Below, in pieces: positions 37,611 to 49,502 of a stretch of 64,000 nucleotides of DNA (position 1 is the stretch's first letter; each line of letters begins with the position of its first letter). The stretch spans positions 310,001 through 374,000 of the forward strand of contig NC_026488.1 in NCBI RefSeq assembly GCF_000328475.2, read 5' to 3'. The notes beneath the pieces are model-generated. The model had not been told where the DNA came from and did no database searches. It worked only from the letters and a program-made list of their open reading frames with translations. This DNA is from Mycosarcoma maydis (lineage: Eukaryota; Basidiomycota; Ustilaginomycetes; Ustilaginales). The position numbers and the translations under genes are program-made.

Positions 37611-40600
37611 CTACTGCGGATCAGCATACGCTTTGACCGCGGTCTCCAACAACCCCTTCTCGAGCGCCTTCCATCTGAGCCTCACCTCGTCCTCCACCTC
37701 TCTCCTGCCTTTATGGTCAGCCGCCTTGATCTTGGCCTCAAAGACTGCGGTGACGGGTCGGTGGTCGCTGATTGTGCATTCCCATCTTCTGTACTCCAGA
37801 CACCTGATTCGATCCGCGTGGTGACTTCTGAACAGGACTCGATCGCACCAAGCTGGGATCCTATTTTTCTCGCTCGAATCCCACTCGTGAGTGCCTCGAT
37901 CGTACTTGTAGGTGGGTAGGAAGGATATCGGCGCCTCGCTGAAATCTTTCAAGCGGAACGCGGGATTGTGTTTCAGCTCCTTTCGCAGCTGATCCTGTTC
38001 CAGCAGAGGTGAGATCTTGCGCGCGGCGATCGCAGATAACACCGTATCCCGCGAGTGGTCGATACGATAATTGAGATCGCCCGAGAACACCACCAGCTCG
38101 TGATCGAGGATCATGCTTCCATCTCCACCCCCAATGTACGCCTCCGGATCCGCGTGCGGATCAACAAACACTGCCGGGTACTCCAAGATATCCGCCACAT
38201 CCGCATTCCTCTGCTTCACATGTTTCTGCCCCGCAGCGAGATGCGAATTGACAAATGCGATCGAGGTATCTTGTACAACCAATCGCGCGATGACGGCTCC
38301 CTTGTTGCCGTACCGTCCGCCCATACCAGTCTTGACCGTCGAGATGGCGAGTTCGCGCACGTGTTTGAACTCAGTCTGCTTGACAAATACGCACGTGAAC
38401 AGACCGACGAGCGACTCGGATTGGACCAAAAGGTAGCCGCATGTAGGCGGCATCGCATACCGAACAATCTGAATGAGCTTATCGTACCATGCCCGATACT
38501 GTCTCGAGACGCGATCTCCCAAATCGTTGGCCTTCTTCTTACCTCCGCCCAGCAGTAGACTCTTAGCGGTGAGCTTTTTGCTTTCCAAGTCGATCAGCTC
38601 CTGGAATCCAAAGACGATGATATCGGGTGGATGATCCGCCGGTAATCTGTCGGATCCTACCAAACACGCGTTGCGCAGCATCGTTCCAAACACTTCCATG
38701 TTTTCCGCCGAGGTTTCCAGGTCGCTAGGAGAAGCGGCATCCATATTGAACGTCACGGAAAGAGTCTTGATGCTTCGGTAGGAACAGAACTCGGCTTCTC
38801 TCTTGGCTTTCTCCGCCTCGATCCAGTCGAAGCTCAGCGTCCCATCCCACAGATGGACTGCGGCATCGAGTCCACCGGACGCCACCTGTAGACGCCCCAC
38901 TTTCTCGATCCCATGCTCATCCACCTTGATGGTGGTGATAGGTTCCTTGTGCGCTGTCCAGACCTTGAGCGCTCTCCAGGGTGCGGTGTCGGTATCAAGC
39001 ACCGAGATGGTGCCCGCTCGAGTTGCCACCCACAAATACTTGACCACACCGGCGACAGCTGTCAGGCCGTGCGGACCAAGCTTTCGTACACCCACACATT
39101 CGTACGTCTGCCTCGACCAGATCGAGACATGGCCCGAATCGTGTCCAAAATACACAAAGTGCGGGCGCGAAGGAATGACCGTTCCACCAGTCACCATGCC
39201 TACACCGTCAGCCATTTCAGGAGGAATATTGATCGCCTTGGATAGCGCGTTGAACGGCTTGTCGTCAGCAAAAGGGTTGTAGACGCGGATGCGAGGGCCT
39301 TTACTGCCGGCGTAATCCTTGGCACTTCGTTGCACTGATGGACCGGCTGCTACCCACAACTGCTGACCAACGACACATGCGTGCGAGCCCTTGTCCATTG
39401 CGATGCGCTGCGTGATGGGCTGGTTCGACAGGCGCAACCCTGCTACAGCTGGATCGGGATCGGCACTCGGCAACCAGACGGAAATCTTTCCCCCTTCGTC
39501 CAGAGTGAGCATCTTGTCTCCCACCCTTTTAAGCAGCAGGATCGGATCTGCATGAACATTCTGCCGTGAATAGACCACTTGCGCTTCAGCCACGTCCAAC
39601 TCCCAAATGTGACCGTCCTTGGAGCCGCACCAAAGATACCTGCCTTCGTCTGCTGTTTCTCCATGTGATCGTTTTCCGATAGCTGGCACGGGCAAGAGAC
39701 CATGGTTGGGAGGCCTGAATTCGAGCGCTGTTAGTTTGACTTCCTTAGACAGATGTTCGCCCACGGTGCACAGTTTCTCACCCAGACCGCTGGCCGATTC
39801 TCCGACACGATAGACCTTGACCTTGTCTCCGCTACCCGTGACAATCGTATGTCCGCAAATGGCGAAGCATTGGAAGCTTTGCTTGGACGTTGTGCAGCAA
39901 TCCGGGTGAAACTTGGGCGCGCGGCGATTGGCATGCGACGTGTCGGGAAGTCCGCTGGGAGTCATGTCCATTGAGGCGTGCATCCTGCGAAGACCAGCAG
40001 GAGCCTTGCTTGGCGAGGAAGGCGATATCGACGTTGGGGCGTCGATGTCATCTTCTTCTTCCGAACTATCAGAGCCTGGACGATTCGATCGGAAGAGCGA
40101 GGAGCCTGAGCTGCGACCGATCGAACCATTTGGTGTAATGCATGTATGTCGAATTGGCGGTGGTAGAAGTGTCGACGTCGAATCAATTTGGTCAGGCGAC
40201 AGAGTATGAGAGTGATGCGGTCGCTTAGCAGAGGCAGACGAGACCGGAATCGGCTTGGATCGTGCTGTGACTGTCTGAGAACGGTGAACAGAAGAGGCGG
40301 ATGTTGATGCAGCTGGGCTACGTTGGGGTGGTGGCATGATGGTGGATCCGTTCTGGACGGCATTGGCATCGACGCCGGAAGGTCGGCGAGCCGGTAACGG
40401 TGGAAGGTCCGCATCAGCTTCTGCAAGCACAGCGCTCAAAAGAGGTAGGGAACTGGTGCTCTTGGATGCGCTTAGCCTCCTTCGCGCTGAAAGGTCGGAG
40501 GCTAGAGAATCGGGCTCTCGAAGCGGTAACCGAGGCGGCGATGTCAACGACGCTTCTGGAGGAGAAAGCATGGTGGAAGAGGTGTCTGCCGCGAGATCGG

Positions 40601-41660
40601 GGATAGCCGGTACTGAGCCGATCTCCGAGTCGAGCATGACAGAAGCAATCGAGCCCGGCAGCCTGGACAAGCTCTCTGAAGAGCTGTCGGTTTTCAAGGG
40701 TCGAGGAGGGACTACTGGTGGAGGTTGCTTGAATGGGTTGTGCGGCTCGGACCCTGTATCGACTGTTGGAGAGAGTTGCTCGTTCGAGCGAGAGTACTTG
40801 AGGAAATGGTTGCCGCGCGTTGTGATGCGATTTGGCGTCAGATTGGTGCTGGCAGGGATGGTGGATGCGCTGGATTTAGTGTGGTGCGTAGAATGATGGC
40901 TAAACATGCTAGCTAGCGACGTGACACGTGAAGACGAGCCCAAGCTCGCCAAGCGCTCAAGGTCAGCATCGTCGAGGATCTGAATGCCATTGGAGTGAGT
41001 TGTAGGCTTGGGTGGTCGCGGCGGGGGTACTTTTGGCTTGCCTGAAGCCTCTGTATCGGATGCAGAAGCGAAAGCATTGGTAGAGACAGGAAGACTGGAC
41101 GCAGCTTCTCGAGCGTCAAAGGATCTGGGCGTTAGCAAGCCGGGAGCCGTTTCACCAAATTTGCAAGTTGGAACAGCAAGCGACTTTGAAGCGGCCGAAA
41201 CTTGTCGTGATTGAGGCGTGTGTCTTTCTTTACCAACAAGCTTGCCAAGGTCGGTGGTTGACGTATTGGCGCTTGACGGGTTGGATAGTGCGGCCAAGTC
41301 GGCTACATTGAGCGATGTGTGGCCAATGGGAGGCTGTCTGGTAGAGCTTGTGGCTGTGTACGATGCAGAGGCGGGGGTCGAGGCATCCTGTGCAAGACTC
41401 TGAGGCGAGGTGGAAGTACTCTTCTTTGATTTTTGTGGAGAGACGTGGCCTATAACAAGTTTCTTCTCTGCTTGACCGAATGTATGTGTAGCGTTGAGGT
41501 CTTTCTGTCGAGTTGTCGTCGAGGAGTTCACTGCATGCTTGTATGTGGGCCGACTGCTCTCGGATTTAGAGAGCTGCTCAAACCTGGAGCGCAGGTCAGA
41601 GACGGCGCCTGGAAGAGCGCCGAACTCGTCGGGCTCCGGTCCCGCTTGTTGATCCGCCAT
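37611..41660 (-). CDS. WD-repeat inositol polyphosphate 5-phosphatase
   Basis: 1349 residues from the ATG at 41660 (MADQQAGPEPDEFGALPG). The frame continues to 41882 with another ATG, but the extra 74 residues look like leader. Residues 1 to about 590 are Ser/Thr/Pro-rich with polyproline (KVPPPRPPKP, PPPVVPPRP). A WD-like β-propeller follows (GHTIVTGSGDKVKVYRV, YLWCGSKDGHIWELDV, VASGGLDAAVHLWDG). The C-terminal ~420 residues are the 5-phosphatase domain: FNMDAASPS, FGFQELIDL, GMGGRYGNKGAV, SGDLNYRID (about 1193-1201), PAWCDRVLF (about 1269-1277) and SDHRPV (about 1298-1303). It should remove the 5-phosphate of phosphoinositides or inositol phosphates. The propeller-plus-phosphatase layout recalls plant FRA3-type enzymes. 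Confidence 0.92.
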   Translation of the reverse strand: MADQQAGPEPDEFGALPGAVSDLRSRFEQLSKSESSRPTYKHAVNSSTTTRQKDLNATHTFGQAEKKLVIGHVSPQKSKKSTSTSPQSLAQDASTPASASYTATSSTRQPPIGHTSLNVADLAALSNPSSANTSTTDLGKLVGKERHTPQSRQVSAASKSLAVPTCKFGETAPGLLTPRSFDAREAASSLPVSTNAFASASDTEASGKPKVPPPRPPKPTTHSNGIQILDDADLERLASLGSSSRVTSLASMFSHHSTHHTKSSASTIPASTNLTPNRITTRGNHFLKYSRSNEQLSPTVDTGSEPHNPFKQPPPVVPPRPLKTDSSSESLSRLPGSIASVMLDSEIGSVPAIPDLAADTSSTMLSPPEASLTSPPRLPLREPDSLASDLSARRRLSASKSTSSLPLLSAVLAEADADLPPLPARRPSGVDANAVQNGSTIMPPPQRSPAASTSASSVHRSQTVTARSKPIPVSSASAKRPHHSHTLSPDQIDSTSTLLPPPIRHTCITPNGSIGRSSGSSLFRSNRPGSDSSEEEDDIDAPTSISPSSPSKAPAGLRRMHASMDMTPSGLPDTSHANRRAPKFHPDCCTTSKQSFQCFAICGHTIVTGSGDKVKVYRVGESASGLGEKLCTVGEHLSKEVKLTALEFRPPNHGLLPVPAIGKRSHGETADEGRYLWCGSKDGHIWELDVAEAQVVYSRQNVHADPILLLKRVGDKMLTLDEGGKISVWLPSADPDPAVAGLRLSNQPITQRIAMDKGSHACVVGQQLWVAAGPSVQRSAKDYAGSKGPRIRVYNPFADDKPFNALSKAINIPPEMADGVGMVTGGTVIPSRPHFVYFGHDSGHVSIWSRQTYECVGVRKLGPHGLTAVAGVVKYLWVATRAGTISVLDTDTAPWRALKVWTAHKEPITTIKVDEHGIEKVGRLQVASGGLDAAVHLWDGTLSFDWIEAEKAKREAEFCSYRSIKTLSVTFNMDAASPSDLETSAENMEVFGTMLRNACLVGSDRLPADHPPDIIVFGFQELIDLESKKLTAKSLLLGGGKKKANDLGDRVSRQYRAWYDKLIQIVRYAMPPTCGYLLVQSESLVGLFTCVFVKQTEFKHVRELAISTVKTGMGGRYGNKGAVIARLVVQDTSIAFVNSHLAAGQKHVKQRNADVADILEYPAVFVDPHADPEAYIGGGDGSMILDHELVVFSGDLNYRIDHSRDTVLSAIAARKISPLLEQDQLRKELKHNPAFRLKDFSEAPISFLPTYKYDRGTHEWDSSEKNRIPAWCDRVLFRSHHADRIRCLEYRRWECTISDHRPVTAVFEAKIKAADHKGRREVEDEVRLRWKALEKGLLETAVKAYADPQ

Positions 41661-42835
41661 GTCGCTCTCGTTGACTGTGGCCACTTGCAAGCGAAAAATC
41701 GACTTGTGCTGAAATTGCTTCGACCAACGGGCATGTATATCGGTAGTCCAGAAACGACGAGACGACGAGCTCAACGCGACTCTGCGGGGATGAGGCGCGA
41801 AGAATGCGGCATTGCGTGCAGAGTGGAGCTGTGTAGCGATGGTATGTGGGAGGAGGTGGTGAGCAAAAAGCAAGCAAGCCAAGTCAAAAAGTCAAAGTTG
41901 GAAAGAAACACAAAGGGTACGTGCACGGTGGAGCGGCGGACCAAGCAAGCTCTGCGGTCAATTTCTGCCGGTAAGTTACAAAAGAGGCCGAGCAACACAC
42001 AAATCGGCACGCAAGCATGCATGCACATATCGAACGAACTTGCTTCTTGGACGACGTTGCGTCTTAGTTGAGTTTAGTTATTTGGGCGCTGACTATCAAA
42101 AGGGTACATTGGGCACGACTATGACGTCTTCTTCCAGTCTCGTGTCTTGTGTCGCTGTCTGATAACTCCAGATGTTAGGACTGCACAGCATTCGATATCG
42201 GGTGCCACGCTACGTCAGGGTCTTTTAAGAAGGCTTAACGGCTCACGACTGTGGCCGAGTTAATGGAGCCGGAACAAATTTGCGTCGGTGTTTTTGAGTC
42301 GATCGTCAATCGTCAATCACGGAATCACGGAATGGCAGCGCAAGAGCCTCGGACTTTATTCGAGATGAATCGTGAATCGTGAATCGTGAATCGTGAATAG
42401 TTTAAGTGTGATGCTTGGACTCCTATTCACGATTCGTGACGGTGTGCGACATCAATTTAGCAGTCCGGCTGGCATCGGTGATCTATGTGGGTCGCATCGG
42501 CTCCTTTCTTCCGATCGTGCAGCTCATCAATGGACTTTTGCGGAGACAGCCACAACCAGCATTTGTCAGACGGGGCCTGGTATCGGCTGCAGCATCCGTG
42601 CGCTTTGCTGTCCTCCTTTTCACACCTTGTCTATCCTATTCCTCATACACGCTTTCGGATCACGCGGGAATATTACAAAGCATTGAAGCTTAACTCTCTT
42701 CTCCGTCATATTCGTGATTCGGTCAAGTTGGCATTGGAGGTTAACTTGGTGAAACGTTGCACTACTCAACGGGAACTTGGGCACTTGCGAAAGTCAGCCT
42801 GTCGCATAACAAATTGGCACGAACGTAAATCCATC
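41661..42835. other. Divergent intergenic region, 5-phosphatase/Nit amidase
   Basis: About 1.2 kb with no supported gene. Heptamer array at 42371-42398, ATCGTCA and AATCACGG pairs near 42302-42332. An upstream in-frame extension of the Nit gene (from 42485) has no family similarity and is ignored. Confidence 0.55.
42371..42398. repeat. Perfect (CGTGAAT)4 heptamer array
   Basis: Four uninterrupted CGTGAAT units, preceded by a partial TGAAT. Same unit as the array at 18559. Confidence 0.95.
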
Positions 42836-43906
42836 ATGGTCGTAGCAGCAGTAGCTCAACTCAAATCCACATCTGTGATTGCGGACAACCTAGCCGCTTC
42901 AGTGTCTCTTATACGATCAGCTGCACTGGCAGGCGCCAAAGCGATCTTTCTACCGGAAGCCACTGACTTTATCGCACCCACAGCGCAGGTTGCATCGCTC
43001 ACTCGATCGCGTGACAACCTCGACTTCATTCGAGGCATCCAGACCGCTGCGCGCGAAGCATCCATCTGGGTCTCGGTCGGCATCCACGAGCCGCCCTCTT
43101 GCCAACAAGACGAAATTGATTCTCGCGATACTAAGGGTCGACTGCGATGCTACAATACTCAATTGTTGATCGATCATTCAGGCGAAATTCTGGATCGCTA
43201 TCGAAAACTGCATCTCTTTGACGTTGACATCAAGGGAGGACTTAAAATCTTGGAAAGCGATTCTACGATCAAGGGGGACCGACTCTTGACGCCGAGACAG
43301 ACGCCATTTGGAAAACTAGGCATGTTGACATGCTACGATTTGAGGTTTCCTGAACCGTCCTTGTCCTTGAGGCGGCAAGGTGCGCAGGTCTTGACCTACC
43401 CCTCGGCATTTACAGTAAGAACAGGCGCTGCGCACTGGGAGGTCTTGTTGAGAGCGAGGGCGATCGAAACTCAGAGCTACGTGCTCGCCGCCGCCCAGGT
43501 GGGCGCTCATGATGGTACAAAAAGGGTTTCGTGGGGTCATGCCATGATCGTTGATCCCTGGGGGTCCGTGGTTGCCCAATGCCCGTAAGTATCCGTGTGC
43601 ATTTTCGAACTGCATCCCAAAAAATTCCCCTGGAAAGCTGATCCCTTCGCATTCGTGATTCCCATTTTCTGTCCGTCTCAACGACCAAAGTGATATCCAG
43701 CCGTACAAACCCACCTTCTGCTTAGCGGATATCGTAAGTCATCACAAACGCACCAACAACAACAACCCACAGTCTTTTTCCCATGTTGCTAACCCCCTTC
43801 CTGGCCCACGATCCATCGCCTACAGGATCTTGACTCGCTCGAAAATACGCGCCAAGAGATGCCACTTTGGCAACAGAGGCGGGACGACATCTTCCCACAA
43901 TTCTAG
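42836..43906 (+). CDS. Nit-family amidase (deaminated glutathione amidase, Nit1/Nit2-like)
   Basis: Three exons: 42836-43584, 43691-43733 and 43826-43906, all joining in phase, product 290 residues. Intron 1 has GTAAGT; intron 2 has GTAAGT and a TTGCTAACCC branch site. The second and third exons add PDIQPYKPTFCLADI and the C-terminal MPLWQQRRDDIF, typical of the family end. Catalytic triad of the nitrilase superfamily: Glu41 (FLPEATDF), Lys124 (RKLHLFDVD) and Cys166 (LTCYDLRFPE). In fungi and animals this enzyme repairs deaminated glutathione to α-ketoglutarate and cysteinylglycine. The heptamer-type motif ATTCGTGATTCCC lies in intron 1 near 43651. It is divergent from the 5-phosphatase. Confidence 0.93.
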
Positions 43907-44114
43907 CGAATGATCGCCTCCCTCCACAATGCGCTATGGTAAGTCATGGTTTGCTAGATTTGACTCAAGAGTGATAGATAAAAATACATTGCTGTTTATA
44001 CGACAAAAGCGAACAAAAGGCCAAGTGTGACAAGGAGTCGAGGCTAAACGAATGGAAACGAGAAACACAGAGAGGGGTCCGTCGGAATTCCCAGGATTCA
44101 GTATCAGGACATGT

Positions 44115-45521
44115 TCAAGCGACATTCCGGGTCGACATCTCGGCCGCTGCCAAGCTCTCGAGTCGCGTAGTAAGCTCTGCTGCATCGAGATCAAACTTTG
44201 GCGACGTCGGGTCAACCTTGTTAACGTCGAGTCGGGTAATCACAAACCCGAGCCATCCTTGACTCCGCTGAACTGCGCCACTGGCCGCGTTCTGCGACGA
44301 GCCTTTGTTCAGCGTGGTGTTCTCGCTGTTGAACCGCATGCGTGCGTTGCCAGCGACATCGTAGTCCTCTCCTTTTGACGCCGTGACAGCAGGAGCCGAT
44401 CGTTGTGGCTCGCTGTACGCTTTGGCCGCGTCGCTAGAACATGGAAGCGAGCGAGTAGTAAGGCTGAGTGCAGAGGCAACCGCGTACTGAGCCCACAGCG
44501 CAAGTGTCAAGGGCAGTGCGGCTTGAACAACAAAGACACACACATACGTCACCTGATCGGAGAAGGACCCAACCAACGACGTGTGGGCATCAGACGCATG
44601 CCCTGTCGACGTGAAGAAGCGAGGAGAAGTGAGCATACCAGCAGCTGCTGTTCCGGTGACAGTGTGTCGCTCGAAACGATTGCGATAGAACGCTGTGCGG
44701 CTCAGACTGCGAAGCGCAGCCAGGACAATGAGCACCTGGCAGAGCACGTGTGCGCGAAGGAGACGCGAAGCAAGGTCGATGATCCATCGCTTCTGCAGAG
44801 CCAGTCCAGATATGCCGACCAGGCCAAATAGAGACTGTGCCAGCATGAATGTGGTCAGTGGAAGCGTGGCGGCGTCTGGATGGATCGAGTTTTCGAACGC
44901 GCAAACGCCGACGATCATGACGGTGAGCGCGGCCAGTCCGACGGCTACGAGCGGCGTGCGCACCAATTGAGATCGCGCCGATGTGTCACGTGGCAGATAG
45001 ACTGGCCTCGAAGACGCTCTTTGCAAATCAGACGTGGCTCCTCTGTTGCTGGACGGAGTGAGTAGAGGCTGATTGAAAAGGTTCGAGCTCGAGAGGCTGC
45101 GGTGCTTGCGCCATGACTGTGCTCGACGATGAGTCACCGGAGGAGGGTAAACCTGACTCGTGAATTCGATGCTGCGCCAGTTGGTTGCCGATGGAAGAGG
45201 CAGCTCGCGATGCTCGGAGCTGTTCTCGCGGGACAAGTTGGTTGACATGGCTTTGGGAGACTCAAACAAAGCCTGCTGATGCGAAAAAGCTGCAGTAGTG
45301 ACAGACTCAGCTGGGCCGAAAAGAGCCAAACGGTCTTGCTCGCTGAACAAGTGTGTGCTACGATCGGATGGCGAAGCTCCTTCGAGATCTGTGTCGTCCT
45401 CATCATCCACGGCAACACCTAGAGTGTCAACATCAAAAATGGAGCGCAGCTCCTGAAGTCCAGCTTTGAGATAGGGCGTGGTGGTCGAGTGAATGGTTTG
45501 GTTGAGGGCGCTAATGCTCAT
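44115..45521 (-). CDS. Multi-pass membrane protein of unknown family
   Basis: 468 residues from the ATG at 45521 (MSISALNQTIHST); the longer frame starts with TTG. I do not recognise it. The N-terminal 185 residues are Ser/Thr-rich and polar, with an acidic DDEDDTDLEG. Four hydrophobic segments follow: about 190-208, 222-243, 256-272 and 324-352, the last long enough for one long or two short helices. The C-terminal ~110 residues are polar. A basic cluster THRRAQSWRKHRS precedes the membrane part. The layout (cytosolic tail, four spans, tail) could fit a tetraspan nuclear-envelope or ER protein, but nothing decides this. Its promoter is interrupted by the assembly gap at 45631. Confidence 0.65.
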   Translation of the reverse strand: MSISALNQTIHSTTTPYLKAGLQELRSIFDVDTLGVAVDDEDDTDLEGASPSDRSTHLFSEQDRLALFGPAESVTTAAFSHQQALFESPKAMSTNLSRENSSEHRELPLPSATNWRSIEFTSQVYPPPVTHRRAQSWRKHRSLSSSNLFNQPLLTPSSNRGATSDLQRASSRPVYLPRDTSARSQLVRTPLVAVGLAALTVMIVGVCAFENSIHPDAATLPLTTFMLAQSLFGLVGISGLALQKRWIIDLASRLLRAHVLCQVLIVLAALRSLSRTAFYRNRFERHTVTGTAAAGMLTSPRFFTSTGHASDAHTSLVGSFSDQVTYVCVFVVQAALPLTLALWAQYAVASALSLTTRSLPCSSDAAKAYSEPQRSAPAVTASKGEDYDVAGNARMRFNSENTTLNKGSSQNAASGAVQRSQGWLGFVITRLDVNKVDPTSPKFDLDAAELTTRLESLAAAEMSTRNVA

Positions 45522-45630
45522 CCTACGCGAGAGGGTATTTGTCAAAGGTCCTTGCCCTTCGTGTCCTTTTTATCCCGGGGCCTTAAAGGGAAGTGTCTCC
45601 TTAGGTTTGCAGAGATCGGCCGAGCCGAAT

Positions 45631-45730
45631 NNNNNNNNNNNNNNNNNNNNNNNNNNNNNNNNNNNNNNNNNNNNNNNNNNNNNNNNNNNNNNNNNNNNNN
45701 NNNNNNNNNNNNNNNNNNNNNNNNNNNNNN
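45631..45730. other. Assembly gap (100 N)
   Basis: Exactly 100 N, gap of unknown size, about 110 nt upstream of the ATG of the membrane protein gene. Confidence 0.98.
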
Positions 45731-46744
45731 TGGAGCTGTGAGCTGGTGAGGATGCGAACGGGTTGAGGACGAGCAGCTGACAGTCTTGCAACGCCGGACA
45801 ACCCTGTCGTAGCGCGGTGGGTCAGATGAGGGCCCGGCCTCATCCTGGGCCGCTACCCGCTGGCTCATGCTGTCGATGTTGTCTGTTGAGTACTGCAGGA
45901 TTGGCGACACGATTCGTATTCAGAACATGTGCGGATGTCTATAGAGCAACAGCGTCTAGGTATTGAAAGGCAACGGCAAAGACGTGTGTGCGATGCGCTA
46001 GCACGTTGCTGTCGTGAAATTGTTCTGTATAGAAGGAGGTGATGGCGACAGTGACCCGAACGAAGAGGTCGGTGATGGTGACAGTTTATAACAAAGGCCG
46101 TCAAGGGCTATGGGAAGTCTCGGAGCAAGGGAAGAGGGGGGATTGATGCGGTGAAAGAAACTGCATAAGCCAGATAGACAAAGGGGAGCATGGCCTTGGA
46201 CACTCAAGACTGAACTCAGCTGAATGACCGCACCAAACCCCACTCTACAGTCACGAGTCGCAAGTCTTGTAACTCGTGACTATCAACTCGAACTTGACAG
46301 ACACACTTTCAGCATAACAGACAAACAGATCCGGTCAGTAGCAGCCGTCACGAGTGTTGAGTAGTACAGCGTGCCTTTTACAGAGAGCGGGACCTATTTT
46401 TCGTCTCGGGATGGTATGACCGCGGGGCGCTGTGCCGGCGCAAAGTCACCTCACTTCTCACTTGCACTCGTATTTCAGGGTTCAGGTTGCCAAGTCAGTA
46501 ACTGCCAAGCCGTAAACCAACCATGGAATGAGAACGTCGGCTGTTTCAACTGGGCAAAGTAATAATAATAATAATAAAATGAGGTATCCTTAGTTAATCA
46601 AGAGAACGCCCACACAGGCGAGGATGCCGTTTTTTTTTGTTTTGTTTGTTTTTTTTGTTTTTTTTTTTTTTTCCTTCGTGACGGATAGTTTCACCTTTCT
46701 GCCAAATTCCTTAGTGCAGATAATTCAAACAAATCGGCTTCATC

Positions 46745-46765
46745 ATCACGCATCACGCATCACGC
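46745..46765. repeat. (ATCACGC)3 heptamer array
   Basis: Three perfect ATCACGC units followed by GTCCGAGACTCACGACTG, another variant of the 7-bp family. Confidence 0.85.
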
Positions 46766-49502
46766 GTCCGAGACTCACGACTGCCCTCTTTGGATTCATG
46801 ATTGGATGATTGGTGATTATTTTTGCCAAGGTGCGCTCACTCAGAAATGCGCATCGCTAATGCTACTTGGCGAGCCAAGCCGCCGACATGGCCAGGTTCA
46901 GCTCGCAGAGAGGACATACGTAAGGCATCGCTTCCTGTGTAAAGCTCGCTTAGCCGACTGTTCTCACCTCGCTTGTTTACCTTGACAATCACAAATGTCC
47001 AGAACCCCTACGAATGGGTTCCCTTTCAACGCCACAAGCGTCGGTTTGATGGTTTTGTTGTGATGCATTCCGACGGCTGGCTCGGACCCAAGACAAGGCT
47101 TTGGCTAGGTCACACTGACACAAAGCATTATGAGACCCACCGTTGACGTGACCCACCTTGGACGGGTTACAATTGCGAGCACAGCGAGCTGAAAGGCGAT
47201 GAACGTACAGGAGCGGAGCATGGCATAGTGAAGTGTGGGAAATACTGTAATAGACAAGAGTCGCTGTCGTGTACGTGTCCCTGTTGGTCAATCCAGACCC
47301 GCCAGTCGTGAGTGAATGTCTTTGAGGTTACGCTTCGAGCAGCCATAGTTATCACATAACGGCACTGTTAGCACTCTCAAGCCCACACTTCCTTCCGCTT
47401 CAGGATCGGATAACCACCAAGATCAAAGCCCACCGCTGCTCATGTCTTGCTTGGAGGGGAGCCGAACGGCGCCGACCAACCCTCATATTCCTGCAGCCGA
47501 GCGCACCCACGGCATCTGCTAACTTATCGCCTTGCCTGGCACGCGCTACAGGCTGCAGAAGCGGCTGCATCAACTCACCAGCCGGGCTAAGAGACAGGCA
47601 AGACCTCGATTCTGATGTAACTTACAAAGTGACATGGGAGAACGGGCGCTCTGGCCTGGAATGCTTATTCCGAAAATTGAAGCTCCGCTACGAATACGAC
47701 CTTGACGTTTACGAGCAGGCTAATAGAAGTAGAACCCTCAGCATTCGTGATTCACAATAATGATTAGCAAACCATTACACGTTAGTTGTGAGTGTATGGG
47801 TAAGCCTCCACTACTGCCAAAGGCTTCAGTGTGGAGCTGACACAAGTCGCATTTGCTTGTCAGTATAGATAGGTTCTTCCAATCCTATAAGGAAATGGTC
47901 GTGGATGGAAGAGGTAGAACATGTGTGAGTCAAACTCGGCGATGTTCCTTCGACGTTGGATTAACGTGCCTATAATAAAAGAAGATCGCAAGTAATTTTG
48001 TGATAGAATCATCACGGATTAGAGGAATCATAGCGATTGTATAATAGTTGACGTTAACTTCGTGACTTCAGAATTAACTTATGATGCACTCTGAACCCAA
48101 AAAACCAAGTTTATGTAGCTGTATTCATGCGATCTTTTCAGCTTAAACTTGGCACGAATCAGTTCGCAGTGTGAGTGGAATCCCACGAAACCGCACAGCG
48201 CACAGCGTGATCTTTTCTTGTGCTAGCGTTGTCGAGCTGTTGTACCGCACAAACACCACATCAACTGCAATGCCGACAGCACGCTACATGATTGTGTGCA
48301 TGATCAAGCACACAACTCGAGATGCAGTCTGATCCTAAGTTAACTTAAGTTACCACGAGGTTCTATTCAATGTGACATGCAGATTTCGGCAGCAGCTCCC
48401 TCCTCCGGCCAGCTACATACGGAAACGTGGTGGTTCGGCTTCGCTAGCGCCATCGCCGATGTTCTCTCCTCATGAGGTTTGGATGCAAGGAACACGGCTG
48501 CTTCGCAGAGTGCTCGGCATCGGAAATCCTCGGCGGAATTCCGCACCATCTTTTCTTTGCCCGCAGCAGAGCGCAATGACGAATGTCGATCACACATGTG
48601 CTGCATTGGGTAACGCTCGGTGGAAGCATTACTCGAGTGGAAAGTGGAAATGGCATATGGCGATGAGCGCGGCGATGCCCAGAAGAGCGGGGTTCTTTGG
48701 ATGTTGTCCTTGGCACTTTGCTAACGAAGCAAGTGCGTGATTGATTGAATCCTCGCTAATACTTGTGATAATGCCTACATGCCAAAGAACGGGATCCGGT
48801 GTCACGCACCAAGTATGCGAGTCAAGAGGTTTTTGCTTCGAATGCGCCCGCCAAGAGTGGTCGTTCCTTGCGGGGGGGAAGTCACTCAACGTCCACCTGC
48901 TGCTTGGTCTTGACAAGGGATCACGAGACCACACGAATTTCAAGCATCTCAGCGTCATCGTTTCTGCTTTTGTTGGGCATTACCCCGGAAATGGAACCTC
49001 GGACGCCAGGAATGTCGACCGCGTCGCGTCAGGTGACAAGTCTGAGCGTGACGACCAATTTCACGATTCACTAACTTAATCGTCTATGGCGCACAGTGCC
49101 GTCAAGTTGCTGCACTGTATGTCAAACCAAGGTGATGTTGTTCCGCAGTCAATGGCGCTTCTGCCGCGCTGAACTGCTTGCGCCAGGAATTCTCAACCTT
49201 GCTGGCTGCGAAACTGCCTCTCTCCTGACCGGCATTCATATCAACTTTGAAAAAAAGTTTACAAAAAGAACTGCAGCACCTAGGATTCCCGCGTGGTCCC
49301 CCACCGCAGTACTGACTAGGCGACGACTTGCTTGACTGCGCAGATCGGACGGGATGCGGTATTTTCAAGTCTCTGTGGCCGCAGATGTTAGACGTAAAAA
49401 CGGTTGCCAATATCATACTTTAGTTGTAAAGAACGAACTTGAGGCTTTTTTTTTTTTTTTTTCCATTGAATCACGGGAGTGAGCTGACTGGCACGAGTCA
49501 AT

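Noticed and set aside
48372..48740. 122-codon frame in the gene-poor region
   Set aside because: Begins with GTG, has no recognised domain, and the reverse strand is equally open. Not enough to call a gene.
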